DNA from: Phycisphaerae bacterium
Lineage (GTDB): Bacteria > Planctomycetota > Phycisphaerae > FEN-1346 > JAACEH01
Assembly (NCBI GenBank): GCA_012729015.1
Contig: JAAYDY010000099.1
Location: forward strand, 62,001 to 126,000
Direction of reading: 5' to 3'
Length of the DNA: 64,000 nucleotides
Position 1 is the first letter of the stretch. Each line of letters opens with the position of its first letter. Shown piece by piece: positions 40,167 through 49,218 of this stretch. Both the position numbers and the translations under genes were made by a program. Under the pieces are notes generated by a model. That model was not told where the DNA came from, did not search any database, and was given only the letters and a program-made list of their open reading frames with translations.

Positions 40167-43100
40167 ATGAAAAGAAAAATGGTAACGATTGACGGGAACG
40201 AAGCGGCGGCGTACGTCGCGCACAAGACCAACGAGGTCATCGCGATCTACCCGATCACGCCTTCCAGCGCCATGGGCGAACACGCCGACGCCTGGTCCGC
40301 CCGCGGCCAGAAGAACATCTGGGGCACGGTGCCGCTGGTCTGCGAAATGCAGAGCGAGGGTGGCGCCGCCGGAGCCGTTCACGGCGCCCTTCAGACCGGA
40401 TCGCTCACGACCACCTTCACGGCCTCGCAGGGCCTGTTGCTGATGATCCCCAACATGTACAAGATCGCCGGCGAACTGACGCCGACGGTCTTCCACGTGT
40501 CGGCCCGCACCGTGGCCGCCCACGCCCTCAGCATCTTCGGCGACCATAGCGACGTGATGGCCGTCCGCCAGACCGGCTTCGGCCTGCTGGCCTCGGGCTC
40601 GAACCAGGAAGTCATGGACCTGGCCCTGGTGGCCCAGGCCGCGACGCTCGAATCGCGCGTCCCGATGATCCACTTCTTCGACGGGTTCCGCACCAGCCAC
40701 GAAATCAACAAGGTCGAGCAGCTCACCGACGACGACCTGCGGGCGATGATCGACGACGACCTCGTCCTGGCCCATCGCAACCGAGCCCTGAACCCCGAGC
40801 GGCCGCTCATCCGCGGCACCGCCCAGAACCCCGACGTCTTCTTCCAGGCCCGCGAGGCCTGCAACCCGTTCTACCTGAAGGCCCCGGCGATCATCCAGAA
40901 GGCCATGGACAAGTTCGCCAAGGTCACCGGGCGGCAGTACCACCTGTTCGACTACGCCGGTGCGCCGGACGCCGAGCGCGTCATCGTCCTGATGGGCTCG
41001 GGCGCCGAAACCGCCCATGAGACCGTGGACTACCTGACCGCCAAGGGCGAGAAGGTCGGCGTGCTGAAGATCCGCCTCTACCGGCCGTTCAGCGTCAAGG
41101 ACTTCGTGGCCGCGCTGCCGAAGTCCGTCAAGATCATCGCCGCCCTGGACCGGACCAAAGAGCCCGGCTCGATCGGCGAGCCGCTGTACCAGGACTGCCT
41201 GACGGCCCTGGCCGAGGCCGGCCGCACGGTCAAGGTCGTCGGCGGCCGCTACGGCCTGTCGAGCAAAGAGTTCACGCCCGCGATGATCAAGGGCGTCTTC
41301 GACCACCTGGCCAAGGCCGATCCGGCGAACCACTTCACCGTGGGCATCGAGGACGACGTGACCAAGGCGAGCATCGCCTACGATCCGGCGTTCAACATCG
41401 AGGACCCGAAGGTCGTCCGCTGCATGTTCTACGGCCTGGGCTCCGACGGCACCGTGGGCGCCAACCACAACTCGATCCGCATCATCGGCGAAGAGACCGA
41501 CAACTACGCCCAGGGCTACTTCGTGTACGACTCGAAGAAGGCCGGGGCCGTCACGGTGTCGCACCTGCGGTTCGGGCCGAAGCCGATCCGGCTGTCGTGC
41601 CTGATCACGTCGGCCAACTTCATCGGGTGCCACCAGTGGGTGTTCCTCGAGAAGTACGACATGCTGGCGAACGCCGCCCCCGGGGCGACGTTCCTGCTCA
41701 CGTCGCCGTACGCGGCCGACGAGACGTGGCAGCACCTGCCGCGCGAGGTCCAGCAGCAGATCATCGACAAGAAGCTGAAGTTCTACGTGATCGACGCCTA
41801 CAAGGTGGCCAAGGACACGGGCATGGGCGTGCGTATCAACACGATCATGCAGACGTGCTTCTTCGCCATCAGCGGCATCCTGCCGCGCGACGAGGCCATC
41901 AAGGCCATCAAGGACGCCATCGAGAAGACCTACGGCAAGCGCGGCCCCGAGGTGGTCAAGAAGAACTTCGAGGCCGTGGACCAGTCGCTGGCGAACCTGC
42001 ACGAAGTGAAGGTGCCCGACAAGGTGACCAGCACGATCGAGCGGCCGCCGGCCGTGTCGGCCGAGGCGCCCGAGTTCGTCCGCGACGTCCTGGCCACGAT
42101 CATGTCCGGCAACGGCGACACCCTGCCGGTGTCGAAGATGCCCGTGGACGGCACGTTCCCGTCGGCCACGACGCAGTGGGAGAAACGCAACATCGCCCTG
42201 GAAATCCCGGTCTGGGATCCCGAGGTCTGCATCCAGTGCGGCAAGTGCTCGATCGCGTGCCCGCACGGCGTGATCCGGCTGAAGATCTACAGCCCCGAGG
42301 CCCTCAAGGGCGCCCCGGCCGCGCTGAAGTCGGCCGACGCCCGCGGCAAGGAATACGCCGGCTTGAAGTGCACCATCCAGGTCGCCCCGGAAGACTGCAC
42401 CGGATGCGGCGCGTGCGTCCACGTCTGCCCGGCCAAGAACAAGGCCGAGCCCGAGAAGAAGGCCATCAACCTGGCCGAGCAGATTCCCCTGCGCGAGACC
42501 GAACGTGAGTGCTTCGAGTTCTTCCTCGGCATTCCCGAGTTCGACCGCTCGAAGATCGGCAACGTGGCCTCGGTCAAGGGCAGCCAGCTCCTGCGGCCGC
42601 TGTTCGAGTTCTCCGGCGCCTGCGCCGGCTGCGGCGAAACGCCCTACGTCAAGCTCCTCAGCCAGCTCTTCGGCGACCGGGCCATCATCGCCAACGCCAC
42701 CGGCTGCTCGTCCATCTACGGCGGCAACCTGCCCACCACGCCCTGGTGCGTCAACGCCGACGGCCGCGGCCCGGGCTGGTCCAACAGCCTCTTCGAGGAC
42801 AACGCGGAGTTCGGTTTCGGATTCCGCCTGACCACCGAGAAGCAGAACGAGTTCGCCCGCGAGCTGCTGGTGCAGTTGAAGGGCGAGGTCGGCGAAGGCC
42901 TGGTGGACGGCTTGCTCAAGGCCGACCAGAGCACCGAGGGCGGCATCCAGGAACAGCGCAGCCGAGTCGGCGAACTGAAGAAGAAGCTGGCCGCATCGAA
43001 GAGCCCGCAGGCGAAAATCCTGTCGGGTGTGGCCGACGCCCTGATCCGCCGCAGCATCTGGATCCTCGGGGGCGACGGCTGGGCCTATGACATCGGCTAC

Positions 43101-43715
43101 GGCGGCCTGGACCATGTGCTGGCCAGCGGCCGCAACGTCAACGTCCTCGTGCTCGACACGGAAGTGTACTCGAACACGGGCGGCCAGATGTCGAAGTCCA
43201 CGCCGCGCGGGGCCGTGGCCAAGTTCGCCGCCGGCGGCAAGCCGCTGCCGAAGAAGGATATGGCCATGATCGCCATGACTTACGGCAACATCTACGTTGC
43301 CAAGGTGGCCATGGGCGCCAACGATCAGCAGACCGTCAAGGCGTTCGCCGAGGCCGATGCCTACGACGGGCCGAGCCTGATCCTGGCCTACTCGCACTGC
43401 ATCGCCCACGGCATCAACATGCGGACGGCCTACGATCAGCAGAAGGCCGCTGTCGCCAGCGGGCACTGGCCGCTGCTGCGGTACAACCCGGCCCTGGCCG
43501 CCGAAGGCAAGAATCCGCTGCAACTGGATTCCAAGGCCCCGAGCCTGCCGCTGAAGGACTACGTCTACAACGAGACGCGGTTCAAGATGCTTGCCGCCTC
43601 GAAGCCCGACGTGGCCGAGCGGCTGCTGCACCTGGCCGAGCAGGACGTGGCGTTCCGCTGGAAGATGTACGAGCACCTGGCCGCCATGGACTACGGCCAG
43701 AAGGAAAGCAAGTAA
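40167..43715 (+). CDS. nifJ: Pyruvate:ferredoxin (flavodoxin) oxidoreductase
   Basis: Single-chain PFOR of 1182 aa, full length. Order: N-terminal pyrimidine-binding domain (TIDGNEAAAYVAHKTNEV...ITPSSAMGE), transketolase-C-like and gamma domains, two ferredoxin-type clusters (CIQCGKCSIACP near residue 688; CTGCGACVHVCP near 744), the proximal cluster Cys in CAGCGETPYVK near 818, and the thiamine pyrophosphate domain with GDGWAYDIGYGG near 968. It oxidatively decarboxylates pyruvate to acetyl-CoA, reducing ferredoxin or flavodoxin. The enzyme is oxygen-sensitive and typical of anaerobes. AGGAG precedes the ATG. The long hairpin downstream probably ends the transcript. Confidence 0.97.
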   Translation: MKRKMVTIDGNEAAAYVAHKTNEVIAIYPITPSSAMGEHADAWSARGQKNIWGTVPLVCEMQSEGGAAGAVHGALQTGSLTTTFTASQGLLLMIPNMYKIAGELTPTVFHVSARTVAAHALSIFGDHSDVMAVRQTGFGLLASGSNQEVMDLALVAQAATLESRVPMIHFFDGFRTSHEINKVEQLTDDDLRAMIDDDLVLAHRNRALNPERPLIRGTAQNPDVFFQAREACNPFYLKAPAIIQKAMDKFAKVTGRQYHLFDYAGAPDAERVIVLMGSGAETAHETVDYLTAKGEKVGVLKIRLYRPFSVKDFVAALPKSVKIIAALDRTKEPGSIGEPLYQDCLTALAEAGRTVKVVGGRYGLSSKEFTPAMIKGVFDHLAKADPANHFTVGIEDDVTKASIAYDPAFNIEDPKVVRCMFYGLGSDGTVGANHNSIRIIGEETDNYAQGYFVYDSKKAGAVTVSHLRFGPKPIRLSCLITSANFIGCHQWVFLEKYDMLANAAPGATFLLTSPYAADETWQHLPREVQQQIIDKKLKFYVIDAYKVAKDTGMGVRINTIMQTCFFAISGILPRDEAIKAIKDAIEKTYGKRGPEVVKKNFEAVDQSLANLHEVKVPDKVTSTIERPPAVSAEAPEFVRDVLATIMSGNGDTLPVSKMPVDGTFPSATTQWEKRNIALEIPVWDPEVCIQCGKCSIACPHGVIRLKIYSPEALKGAPAALKSADARGKEYAGLKCTIQVAPEDCTGCGACVHVCPAKNKAEPEKKAINLAEQIPLRETERECFEFFLGIPEFDRSKIGNVASVKGSQLLRPLFEFSGACAGCGETPYVKLLSQLFGDRAIIANATGCSSIYGGNLPTTPWCVNADGRGPGWSNSLFEDNAEFGFGFRLTTEKQNEFARELLVQLKGEVGEGLVDGLLKADQSTEGGIQEQRSRVGELKKKLAASKSPQAKILSGVADALIRRSIWILGGDGWAYDIGYGGLDHVLASGRNVNVLVLDTEVYSNTGGQMSKSTPRGAVAKFAAGGKPLPKKDMAMIAMTYGNIYVAKVAMGANDQQTVKAFAEADAYDGPSLILAYSHCIAHGINMRTAYDQQKAAVASGHWPLLRYNPALAAEGKNPLQLDSKAPSLPLKDYVYNETRFKMLAASKPDVAERLLHLAEQDVAFRWKMYEHLAAMDYGQKESK

Positions 43716-43765
43716 CCGGCCGCCGGTCGCCTTCGCGGGCGACACGGTCGCGGTTCGCCCAATGC

Positions 43766-43805
43766 CCACGGAGCCGTCCCCCGAACCCGGGGAGCGGCTC
43801 CGTGG
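43766..43805 (+). terminator. Strong hairpin after nifJ
   Basis: 11-bp arms CCACGGAGCCG (43766-43776) and CGGCTCCGTGG (43795-43805), with a further TCCCC/GGGGA stem inside. There is no immediate T tract, so it may need help from other factors. Confidence 0.6.
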
Positions 43806-44002
43806 CGTTGTGGGGTGGCACTTTTGAGGAAATCCCGGCTTCGTCGCCGGCGTTGTATATAGAGAAGGCGGTAGCGGTGCGCCCTGGCTCAGGACGCATC
43901 GGGCCGGGGCCGGCCCGCGACCGGTCGGGGATTCGTGTTGACCGCCTGGGCCTTTTGGCCTAATGTCTCGTTGATCCGCACACACGGTGTCTCGGGGGAC
44001 CG

Positions 44003-45640
44003 ATGGTCATGAAGATACGTCACCTGATCGTTGCGCTGGGGCTCATGGGCACGCTGCTGTCGGCCGCATGGGGCCAGACCACCGCTCCCGGCCAGTGGCG
44101 GCGTCGCGATGACGACGACCGGCCGTCGCGGCCCACGCGGCCGGGGTCGGGCCAGACCGTCCAGGAAGGCACGACGCGAGCCCCCGAGAACGAGGCCAAC
44201 CTGCCGGAGAACCAGCAACTCATCCCGCCGCTGGAGGACGAAATGGGCGACCCGCCCGTCGTGGACGACGGCGGGTTCGTCCGGGCCTACCAGGCCGCCG
44301 AGACGGGCCTGGTCCGCATCTACGCCGACAAGGACCGCAAGGCCATCGGTTTCGTGGTGCCGGGCGGCGACGAGGAGCATCAACTCATCGTCACCAACTT
44401 CCTCGCCCTGGCCGGCACGAACTGGATCGATGTGCGCGGCGGCGAGGACGGGGCCAAGTTCGAGGTCCAGGGGCTGCTGAACCACAACGAGCAGCAGGAC
44501 CTGGCCATTATCCAGGTGAAGGCCTCCGACAGCCGCAAGGTCAAGCCCCTGACGCTCGCCGACCGCAATCCTCGTCCCGAGGAAGTCGTGTACGCGTTCG
44601 GTCTCAGGCACCGGCAGGCGTCCGACTGGGCCGGCACGGGCAAGGTGCTGGGCATCGAGCAGGGCGGCGCCGTCGGCGGCCCGCCCAATTCCGAGTGGAT
44701 CAGCACCGAGCCGATCATCGGCGAGGGGAACATCGGCGGCCCGCTGCTGAACCGCGAGGGCCGCGTGGTCGGCCTGTGCACCAGCAGCGGCAAGAACGGC
44801 CGCGGGCCGTACCTGGCGACGCCGGTGTCGCAGATCAAGGCCCTGATCGAGCAGGAGAACTTCGGGCCGGGGCGGTTCCCGACGCCCGTGGGCGGCTTCC
44901 GGTGGCCGGAGAACCAGTCCACCGCGGCCGAAACGTTCAGCGAATCGAAAATCCGCGCCGCCATCATGGGGCTCAAGCGGACCCTCGACTGCAAGAAGTG
45001 CAACGGCTTCGGATTCCTCGTGACGCCGCAGTACCGCGTCGATACGCGGACCGGCCAGCGGACCCAGATGCCCGACCGCAGGGACGTCTGCCCGGACTGC
45101 GGCGGCGCGGGCGTCGTCATCAAGCCCGGCGTCCAGCAGCTGATCTCCACCGTGGCCAAGTCGTTGGTGAGCCCTGACCCGAAACTGACCGAGGCCGACG
45201 TGGCGTCGCTACGGAGCCTGGCGCGCGAGTCGTTCGACCGGGCCGCCGTCAACCGCAAGGTGCTCGCCGACGCCCTCATGCCCTCGGCCGAACGCCTCCT
45301 GGCCGATGTCGAGAAGTCGCGCGGCGAGGCCGTCACGTTCCTGGCCCGCACGGGGCCCTCCCTGCGGTTCCAGGGGCAGACGTACTACTGCGTGCGGCCG
45401 TACGGATCCGCCGAGTGGCTCCTCGTGACCGGTTCGGAGGTTCGCGGTGCAAGGGCGGCGCAGCCCACTGGGGACAGCTCTCGCGGCCGCCGACCCCCGG
45501 GCGCCGCCCCGCGGCAGAGCACCGTCTCCCTCGTCATGGTCAGCGGCGTTCTCCAGGGCCGCACTGTCGTCGTGTCGAACAAGAAGATGTACCGCCTGCC
45601 GCTCGTTGAAGCCGCCGACATCGCCTCGCTGCGGAACTAG
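44003..45640 (+). CDS. Trypsin-fold pseudoprotease with DnaJ-like zinc finger
   Basis: Protein of 545 aa with an N-terminal signal peptide (LIVALGLMGTLLSAAWG), a Pro/Arg/Asp-rich linker, and an HtrA/trypsin-like domain (about residues 85-290). Compared with active HtrA enzymes the His-bearing stretch VTNxHV reads VTNFLAL and the nucleophile stretch GNSGGPL reads GNIGGPL. The Asp region QQDLAIIQV is kept. The domain is therefore probably catalytically dead. A zinc-finger pair CKKCNGFG and CPDCGGAG (about residues 331-375) follows, as in DnaJ. The C-terminal 170 residues are unassigned. A binding or scaffolding role is inferred. Confidence 0.8.
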   Translation: MVMKIRHLIVALGLMGTLLSAAWGQTTAPGQWRRRDDDDRPSRPTRPGSGQTVQEGTTRAPENEANLPENQQLIPPLEDEMGDPPVVDDGGFVRAYQAAETGLVRIYADKDRKAIGFVVPGGDEEHQLIVTNFLALAGTNWIDVRGGEDGAKFEVQGLLNHNEQQDLAIIQVKASDSRKVKPLTLADRNPRPEEVVYAFGLRHRQASDWAGTGKVLGIEQGGAVGGPPNSEWISTEPIIGEGNIGGPLLNREGRVVGLCTSSGKNGRGPYLATPVSQIKALIEQENFGPGRFPTPVGGFRWPENQSTAAETFSESKIRAAIMGLKRTLDCKKCNGFGFLVTPQYRVDTRTGQRTQMPDRRDVCPDCGGAGVVIKPGVQQLISTVAKSLVSPDPKLTEADVASLRSLARESFDRAAVNRKVLADALMPSAERLLADVEKSRGEAVTFLARTGPSLRFQGQTYYCVRPYGSAEWLLVTGSEVRGARAAQPTGDSSRGRRPPGAAPRQSTVSLVMVSGVLQGRTVVVSNKKMYRLPLVEAADIASLRN

Positions 45641-45675
45641 TGGATCGTCAGGATCGAAGCCGGAAGTTGGGGGGG

Positions 45676-45734
45676 CACTTTGGAGCGGCGGCTTGGCCCG
45701 AGCACAGTCGAGGGGCGAAGCCGGCCCCAAAGTG
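45676..45734 (+). repeat. Conserved-core hairpin repeat, divergent long copy
   Basis: Arms CACTTTGG (45676-45683) and CCAAAGTG (45727-45734) plus an inner GGCTT/AAGCC pair enclose GGCCCGAGCACAGTCGAGG, which matches the core of the repeats at 9605 and 45761. Confidence 0.6.
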
Positions 45735-45760
45735 TGCTCTGTGTCCGGCATCTGATGCTA

Positions 45761-45805
45761 TGGCCGCTTGACGTGGTTCCCGAGCACCGTCGAGCGGCGG
45801 CCATG
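45761..45805 (+). repeat. 45-bp conserved-core hairpin repeat, copy 2
   Basis: Arms ATGGCCGC and GCGGCCAT enclose a 29-base core containing GTGGTTCCCGAGCACCGTCG. It is the same length as copy 1 (9605-9649, opposite orientation). Both differences in each arm are matched by compensating differences in the other. Confidence 0.85.
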
Positions 45806-45983
45806 CCGACCGCCCGGTTCCCCCGCCGTCGTGAATGTCGTGTTCCACGCCGACTCTCACATCGCCGGATTGTCTCTGGTCCGGATTCTCCGCGGCGGGG
45901 TTTCATCTGGTGCCCCTCGATGCACACCTCCGAGCGAACGCAAAAGACCCCGGGTCGCGCGACAGTGCAAGGAGGTCGTGACC

Positions 45984-47525
45984 ATGAATCGCATCACTAT
46001 CGTGTGCGTGGTGGTTGCCGCGTGGGCGGCAGGCAGCCTGGCGGCTGCGCCGGCGCGGGCCGCGCAGTGGCACGTGGCGCCCGGCCATGCCGCTGCGTCG
46101 GATTCCAGCACGGGCACCCCAGAGCGGCCCCTGAAGACCTTCGCCAAGGCACTCGATCTGGCCAAGGGCGGCGACACCATCGTCCTGGCCGCGGGCGAGT
46201 ATCCGGCGGCAGCGATCGGCAAGACCTACGACAAGCCGCTCACGATCCGTGCCGCCAAGGACGCGCGGGCCGCCTTCGTGGGCGGCCTGTCGATCAATCG
46301 CGGGGGCGGCTTGCGGCTCTCGGGCCTGGTCTTCACCTGGACCGAGGCCACGCGGCCCGCCAATCCCATGGGGACGTTCGTTGCCATCACCGGCGCCCAG
46401 GACGTCGAGATCGCCGAGTGCGAGTTTGTGGACGATCCGAAGCGCACCGAGTGGGCCGGGTGGCTCTGCAACATCACCGACAGCCGCGGCATCACCGTCC
46501 GCGACACCAAGGCCCACCACTTCTACTTCGGCTTCAGCGCGCATCGGTCCCGGGACGTCACGTTCCGCAACCTGGAGATCGGCCCGTGGACGCACGAGGA
46601 CGCCATTCGCGTGACGGATTCGGAAGGGCCGGTCCTGATCGAGGGCAGCCACATCTGCAACATGGCCGTCGCCGGCCGCAAGGGCGGCCACGTGGACGCC
46701 ATCCAGGTCGTCGGCTGGGCCGAGAACCTGACGGTCCGCAACTGCCACATTCACGGCATGGGACAGGGCATCGGGGCCTTCGGCGGCCGCGACCGACGAC
46801 ACAAGAACTGGCGCATCGAAGGCAACCTCATCTACGACGTCTACGCGCCGCACGTCTGCTCGGTCTACAACGGCGACGGCATCGTCGTCGTCAACAACAC
46901 GTTCCCGCAGAACCGGCCGATCCTGTCCAACTGCACCGGGGGCATCGTCCGGAACAACATCATCGGCGTCTCCGGCGCGAAAGAGCCGGGCGTCGAGTCC
47001 GACTACAACCTCTATATCCCCCAGGGACCGAAGCTCGGCGAGCACGACCTCGTGGGCGTCGATCCGAAGTTCGTCAACGCGCCGCTGGCGACGATCAAGA
47101 GCGACAGTCGGCGGCTGAAGGAGATGACCCGCTCGAAGTTCTTCCTCCGCGGGGCCCTGAGGAGCCTGTTCGCCGTCGGCGACCTCGTCGAAGTGGTCAA
47201 CAGCGACGGGGCGGCCCGCGACGGCAAGCAGCACAGAGTGACGGCCGTAGGCGACGATTTCGTGGAGGTGGATCCGCCCCTGGCCGGCGATCCGGCCTGG
47301 GCCGGCATCGTCCTGCACAAGTGGCCGGCGGGCCACAAAAACCTCGTGCCCGACTACCGCCTGCGACCCGATTCCCCCGCCATCGACTCGGCCGACAGCA
47401 CCGTCAAACGCGACAAGGACCGCGACGGCCACGAGCCGACCGACGCCCCCGGCACGGCCAATACCGGCGCCGGCCCGGTGAAGTACCTCGACCGCGGCGC
47501 GTTCGAGTTCACGCGGGGAAAGTGA
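45984..47525 (+). CDS. Secreted parallel beta-helix protein
   Basis: Protein of 513 aa. AAGGAGGT lies seven bases before the ATG at 45984. A signal peptide (VVVAAWAAGSLAAAPARA) is followed by the PERPLKTFAKALDLAKGGDTI opening common to right-handed beta-helix proteins of the pectate-lyase-like superfamily, then repeated short strands (for example VEIAECEF, ITVRDTKAHH, LTVRNCHIHG, VVVNNTFP). The C-terminal part (about 390-513) ends DAPGTANTGAGPVKYLDRGAFEF, a typical terminal motif of such proteins. Likely a polysaccharide lyase or binding protein at the cell surface. No catalytic residues can be fixed by eye. Confidence 0.85.
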   Translation: MNRITIVCVVVAAWAAGSLAAAPARAAQWHVAPGHAAASDSSTGTPERPLKTFAKALDLAKGGDTIVLAAGEYPAAAIGKTYDKPLTIRAAKDARAAFVGGLSINRGGGLRLSGLVFTWTEATRPANPMGTFVAITGAQDVEIAECEFVDDPKRTEWAGWLCNITDSRGITVRDTKAHHFYFGFSAHRSRDVTFRNLEIGPWTHEDAIRVTDSEGPVLIEGSHICNMAVAGRKGGHVDAIQVVGWAENLTVRNCHIHGMGQGIGAFGGRDRRHKNWRIEGNLIYDVYAPHVCSVYNGDGIVVVNNTFPQNRPILSNCTGGIVRNNIIGVSGAKEPGVESDYNLYIPQGPKLGEHDLVGVDPKFVNAPLATIKSDSRRLKEMTRSKFFLRGALRSLFAVGDLVEVVNSDGAARDGKQHRVTAVGDDFVEVDPPLAGDPAWAGIVLHKWPAGHKNLVPDYRLRPDSPAIDSADSTVKRDKDRDGHEPTDAPGTANTGAGPVKYLDRGAFEFTRGK

Positions 47526-47537
47526 CGCGCAGCAGCC

Positions 47538-48029
47538 TCATTCCTGGTTCTTCGGGGATTTCAGGGAAGAGGTCGCTGCCCCCTCCCTTGACGGGAGAGC
47601 GGCTGTCTGGGGTCCCACGGCTCCTTCAGCGGCTGCATCCGGTGCAGACGCGGCCCGCCGACGCCGATTGCGAGCATGGCAGACCAAGCCGCCAATCGCA
47701 GTGCCCACGCCAACCATGAATGCGGCCAGACTGGCGGATCCGACGACGAAGAACCAGCCGAAACCGCCGCCATCGTCGCCGCCGGGGAAGCGGGCGTGCC
47801 ACCAGGGGATGACCATCAGGGCCAGGCCCGCGCTACTCAGAAGCAGACTCGCCAGCCGCAGGCGGCGCGCCAGCAGCCCCACCAGCGATATCAACGCCGC
47901 CAGTGCCGGCTGGACCATCGCAGGGATCGTCGACGGGTAGAAGCCCAGCGCATTGGCCGTGGCCATGTGGACGACGAGAAGGAACAGCACGCCAGAGGTT
48001 CCCAGGTTCACCAGCAGGAAGCCAATCAT
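47538..48029 (-). CDS. Four-helix membrane protein, unknown function
   Basis: Protein of 163 aa with about four membrane helices (near residues 4-26, 37-53, 58-76, 91-113) and a hydrophilic Ala/Pro-rich tail. GGGGA six bases before the ATG at 48029 supports the start. It is unrecognised. It follows the radical SAM gene by 34 bases on the same strand. Confidence 0.6.
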   Translation of the reverse strand: MIGFLLVNLGTSGVLFLLVVHMATANALGFYPSTIPAMVQPALAALISLVGLLARRLRLASLLLSSAGLALMVIPWWHARFPGGDDGGGFGWFFVVGSASLAAFMVGVGTAIGGLVCHARNRRRRAASAPDAAAEGAVGPQTAALPSREGAATSSLKSPKNQE

Positions 48030-48063
48030 AGGCGATCCCCTGTTGCGGTGACGACTCGCAGGC

Positions 48064-49125
48064 TCACTCGTTTGTCCGAGACAGCAGCAGGCCGAACAGG
48101 CGGCTGCGTTCCATGATGCCGGCCTTGAAGCAGCGGCCCTGGCGGCACGGATACGCGCCGAGCATCGGCAGCGACGCCCGGACGGCCGCCTTCAAGCTCT
48201 CGTGCTCAAGCACATTCACGCCGTACTGGCCGCTGATGTCGCACGGGGTACACAGGCGGCCGTCGGGCATGATGTTCGGCACGCCGTAGGGAAAGCACCT
48301 GAACGGGCGCAACGTCTTCAGATTCCGGTAGTACGCCGTCGAGCCGGCCAGGTGCGGCGCGCCGCCCCCGCGCCGCAGCTCGATCAGCCGATCGATCAAC
48401 TCGCCATAGGCCGGGTTCGCCGTCAATTCGGGCGATACGCCGCCGTGCTCGTTCGCCGGCACCACTTCCAGCAGGAACCCGCGTTGCGCGGTGAACTCGA
48501 CCATGTCCATCACGCGGCCGACGTTGTCCGGGTTGATCACGCAATTGACGATCACCTTGAGCCCGCGCCGTCGGTGGGCCTCGGCCAGCAGATCGAGGTT
48601 CGCCAGGGCGCGGGCGGCCACGGCCTCCGACACCCCCAGGCACCGCGCGTGACCGGCCACGTCGGGCGCGTGGATCGATACGGCCACAGCGTCAAGCCGG
48701 TCCAGCACCCCGGCGTGCTCGTCCAGAGCGATCAGGTTCGAACTCATGCCGACCGACGCGAATTCCAGGCGCCGGGCCTCGTCGAGAATCTCGCTCAGGT
48801 GCGGGTGAACCAGCGGCTCGCCGCCCGAAAGGTAGAGAATGTCCACCGTGCGGCGAATGCGTTCCATGAGCCGCCGCGCGTCGGGCAGCGCCAGCGGCGG
48901 GAAGGCATCGCGACCCTGGCGGATTTCGGCCGCCTTGCAGCAGAACGAGCACCGGGCGTTGCAGGCGAATGTGAGGAACCAGCAGACGGCCAGGGGCGAG
49001 CCGGCGAAGTCGCTGTCCAGCGGCGCGCGGGCCACGCCACGCACCACCCGCCACATCGGCCGTGGCGACAGCAGAGAGAGAATGTCCCAGGACCGCAGAC
49101 GATCCGCTGACGGCTTCTCGCTCAT
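48064..49125 (-). CDS. Radical SAM protein with SPASM/twitch-like Cys tail
   Basis: Protein of 353 aa. The radical SAM cluster motif CNARCSFC (CxxxCxxC) is near residue 54, followed by LYLSGGEPLVHP, the GGEP motif. Near the C-terminus extra cysteines (RCFPYG, CTPC, YPCRQGRCF) suggest a second iron-sulfur site as in SPASM or HpnH-like proteins. The reaction is unknown: peptide or lipid modification are both possible. The neighbouring PEP-CTERM protein and membrane protein offer no certain substrate. Confidence 0.85.
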   Translation of the reverse strand: MSEKPSADRLRSWDILSLLSPRPMWRVVRGVARAPLDSDFAGSPLAVCWFLTFACNARCSFCCKAAEIRQGRDAFPPLALPDARRLMERIRRTVDILYLSGGEPLVHPHLSEILDEARRLEFASVGMSSNLIALDEHAGVLDRLDAVAVSIHAPDVAGHARCLGVSEAVAARALANLDLLAEAHRRRGLKVIVNCVINPDNVGRVMDMVEFTAQRGFLLEVVPANEHGGVSPELTANPAYGELIDRLIELRRGGGAPHLAGSTAYYRNLKTLRPFRCFPYGVPNIMPDGRLCTPCDISGQYGVNVLEHESLKAAVRASLPMLGAYPCRQGRCFKAGIMERSRLFGLLLSRTNE

Positions 49126-49153
49126 GACGGTTCCCCTGGTTGCGTGCAGATCT

Positions 49154-49203
49154 CGGCCGCGGCCCGCCAGCGTGTCTGCGCGACACCGGGCGAGCCGCGG
49201 CCG
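49154..49203. terminator. Strong hairpin between PEP-CTERM and radical SAM genes
   Basis: CGGCCGCGGCCCGCC (49154-49168) pairs with GGCGAGCCGCGGCCG (49189-49203) with one mismatch, with a smaller GTGTC/GACAC stem inside. It lies just after the PEP-CTERM stop on the minus strand. No T tract, so termination or transcript protection are both possible. Confidence 0.45.
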
Positions 49204-49218
49204 TGAAAGGCCGTCGCC

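Noticed and set aside
40149..43985. Very long open frame antisense to the PFOR gene
   Set aside because: It is the mirror of strongly GC3-biased coding sequence. The translation is His/Asp/Arg-rich with no domain, while the plus strand encodes full-length PFOR.
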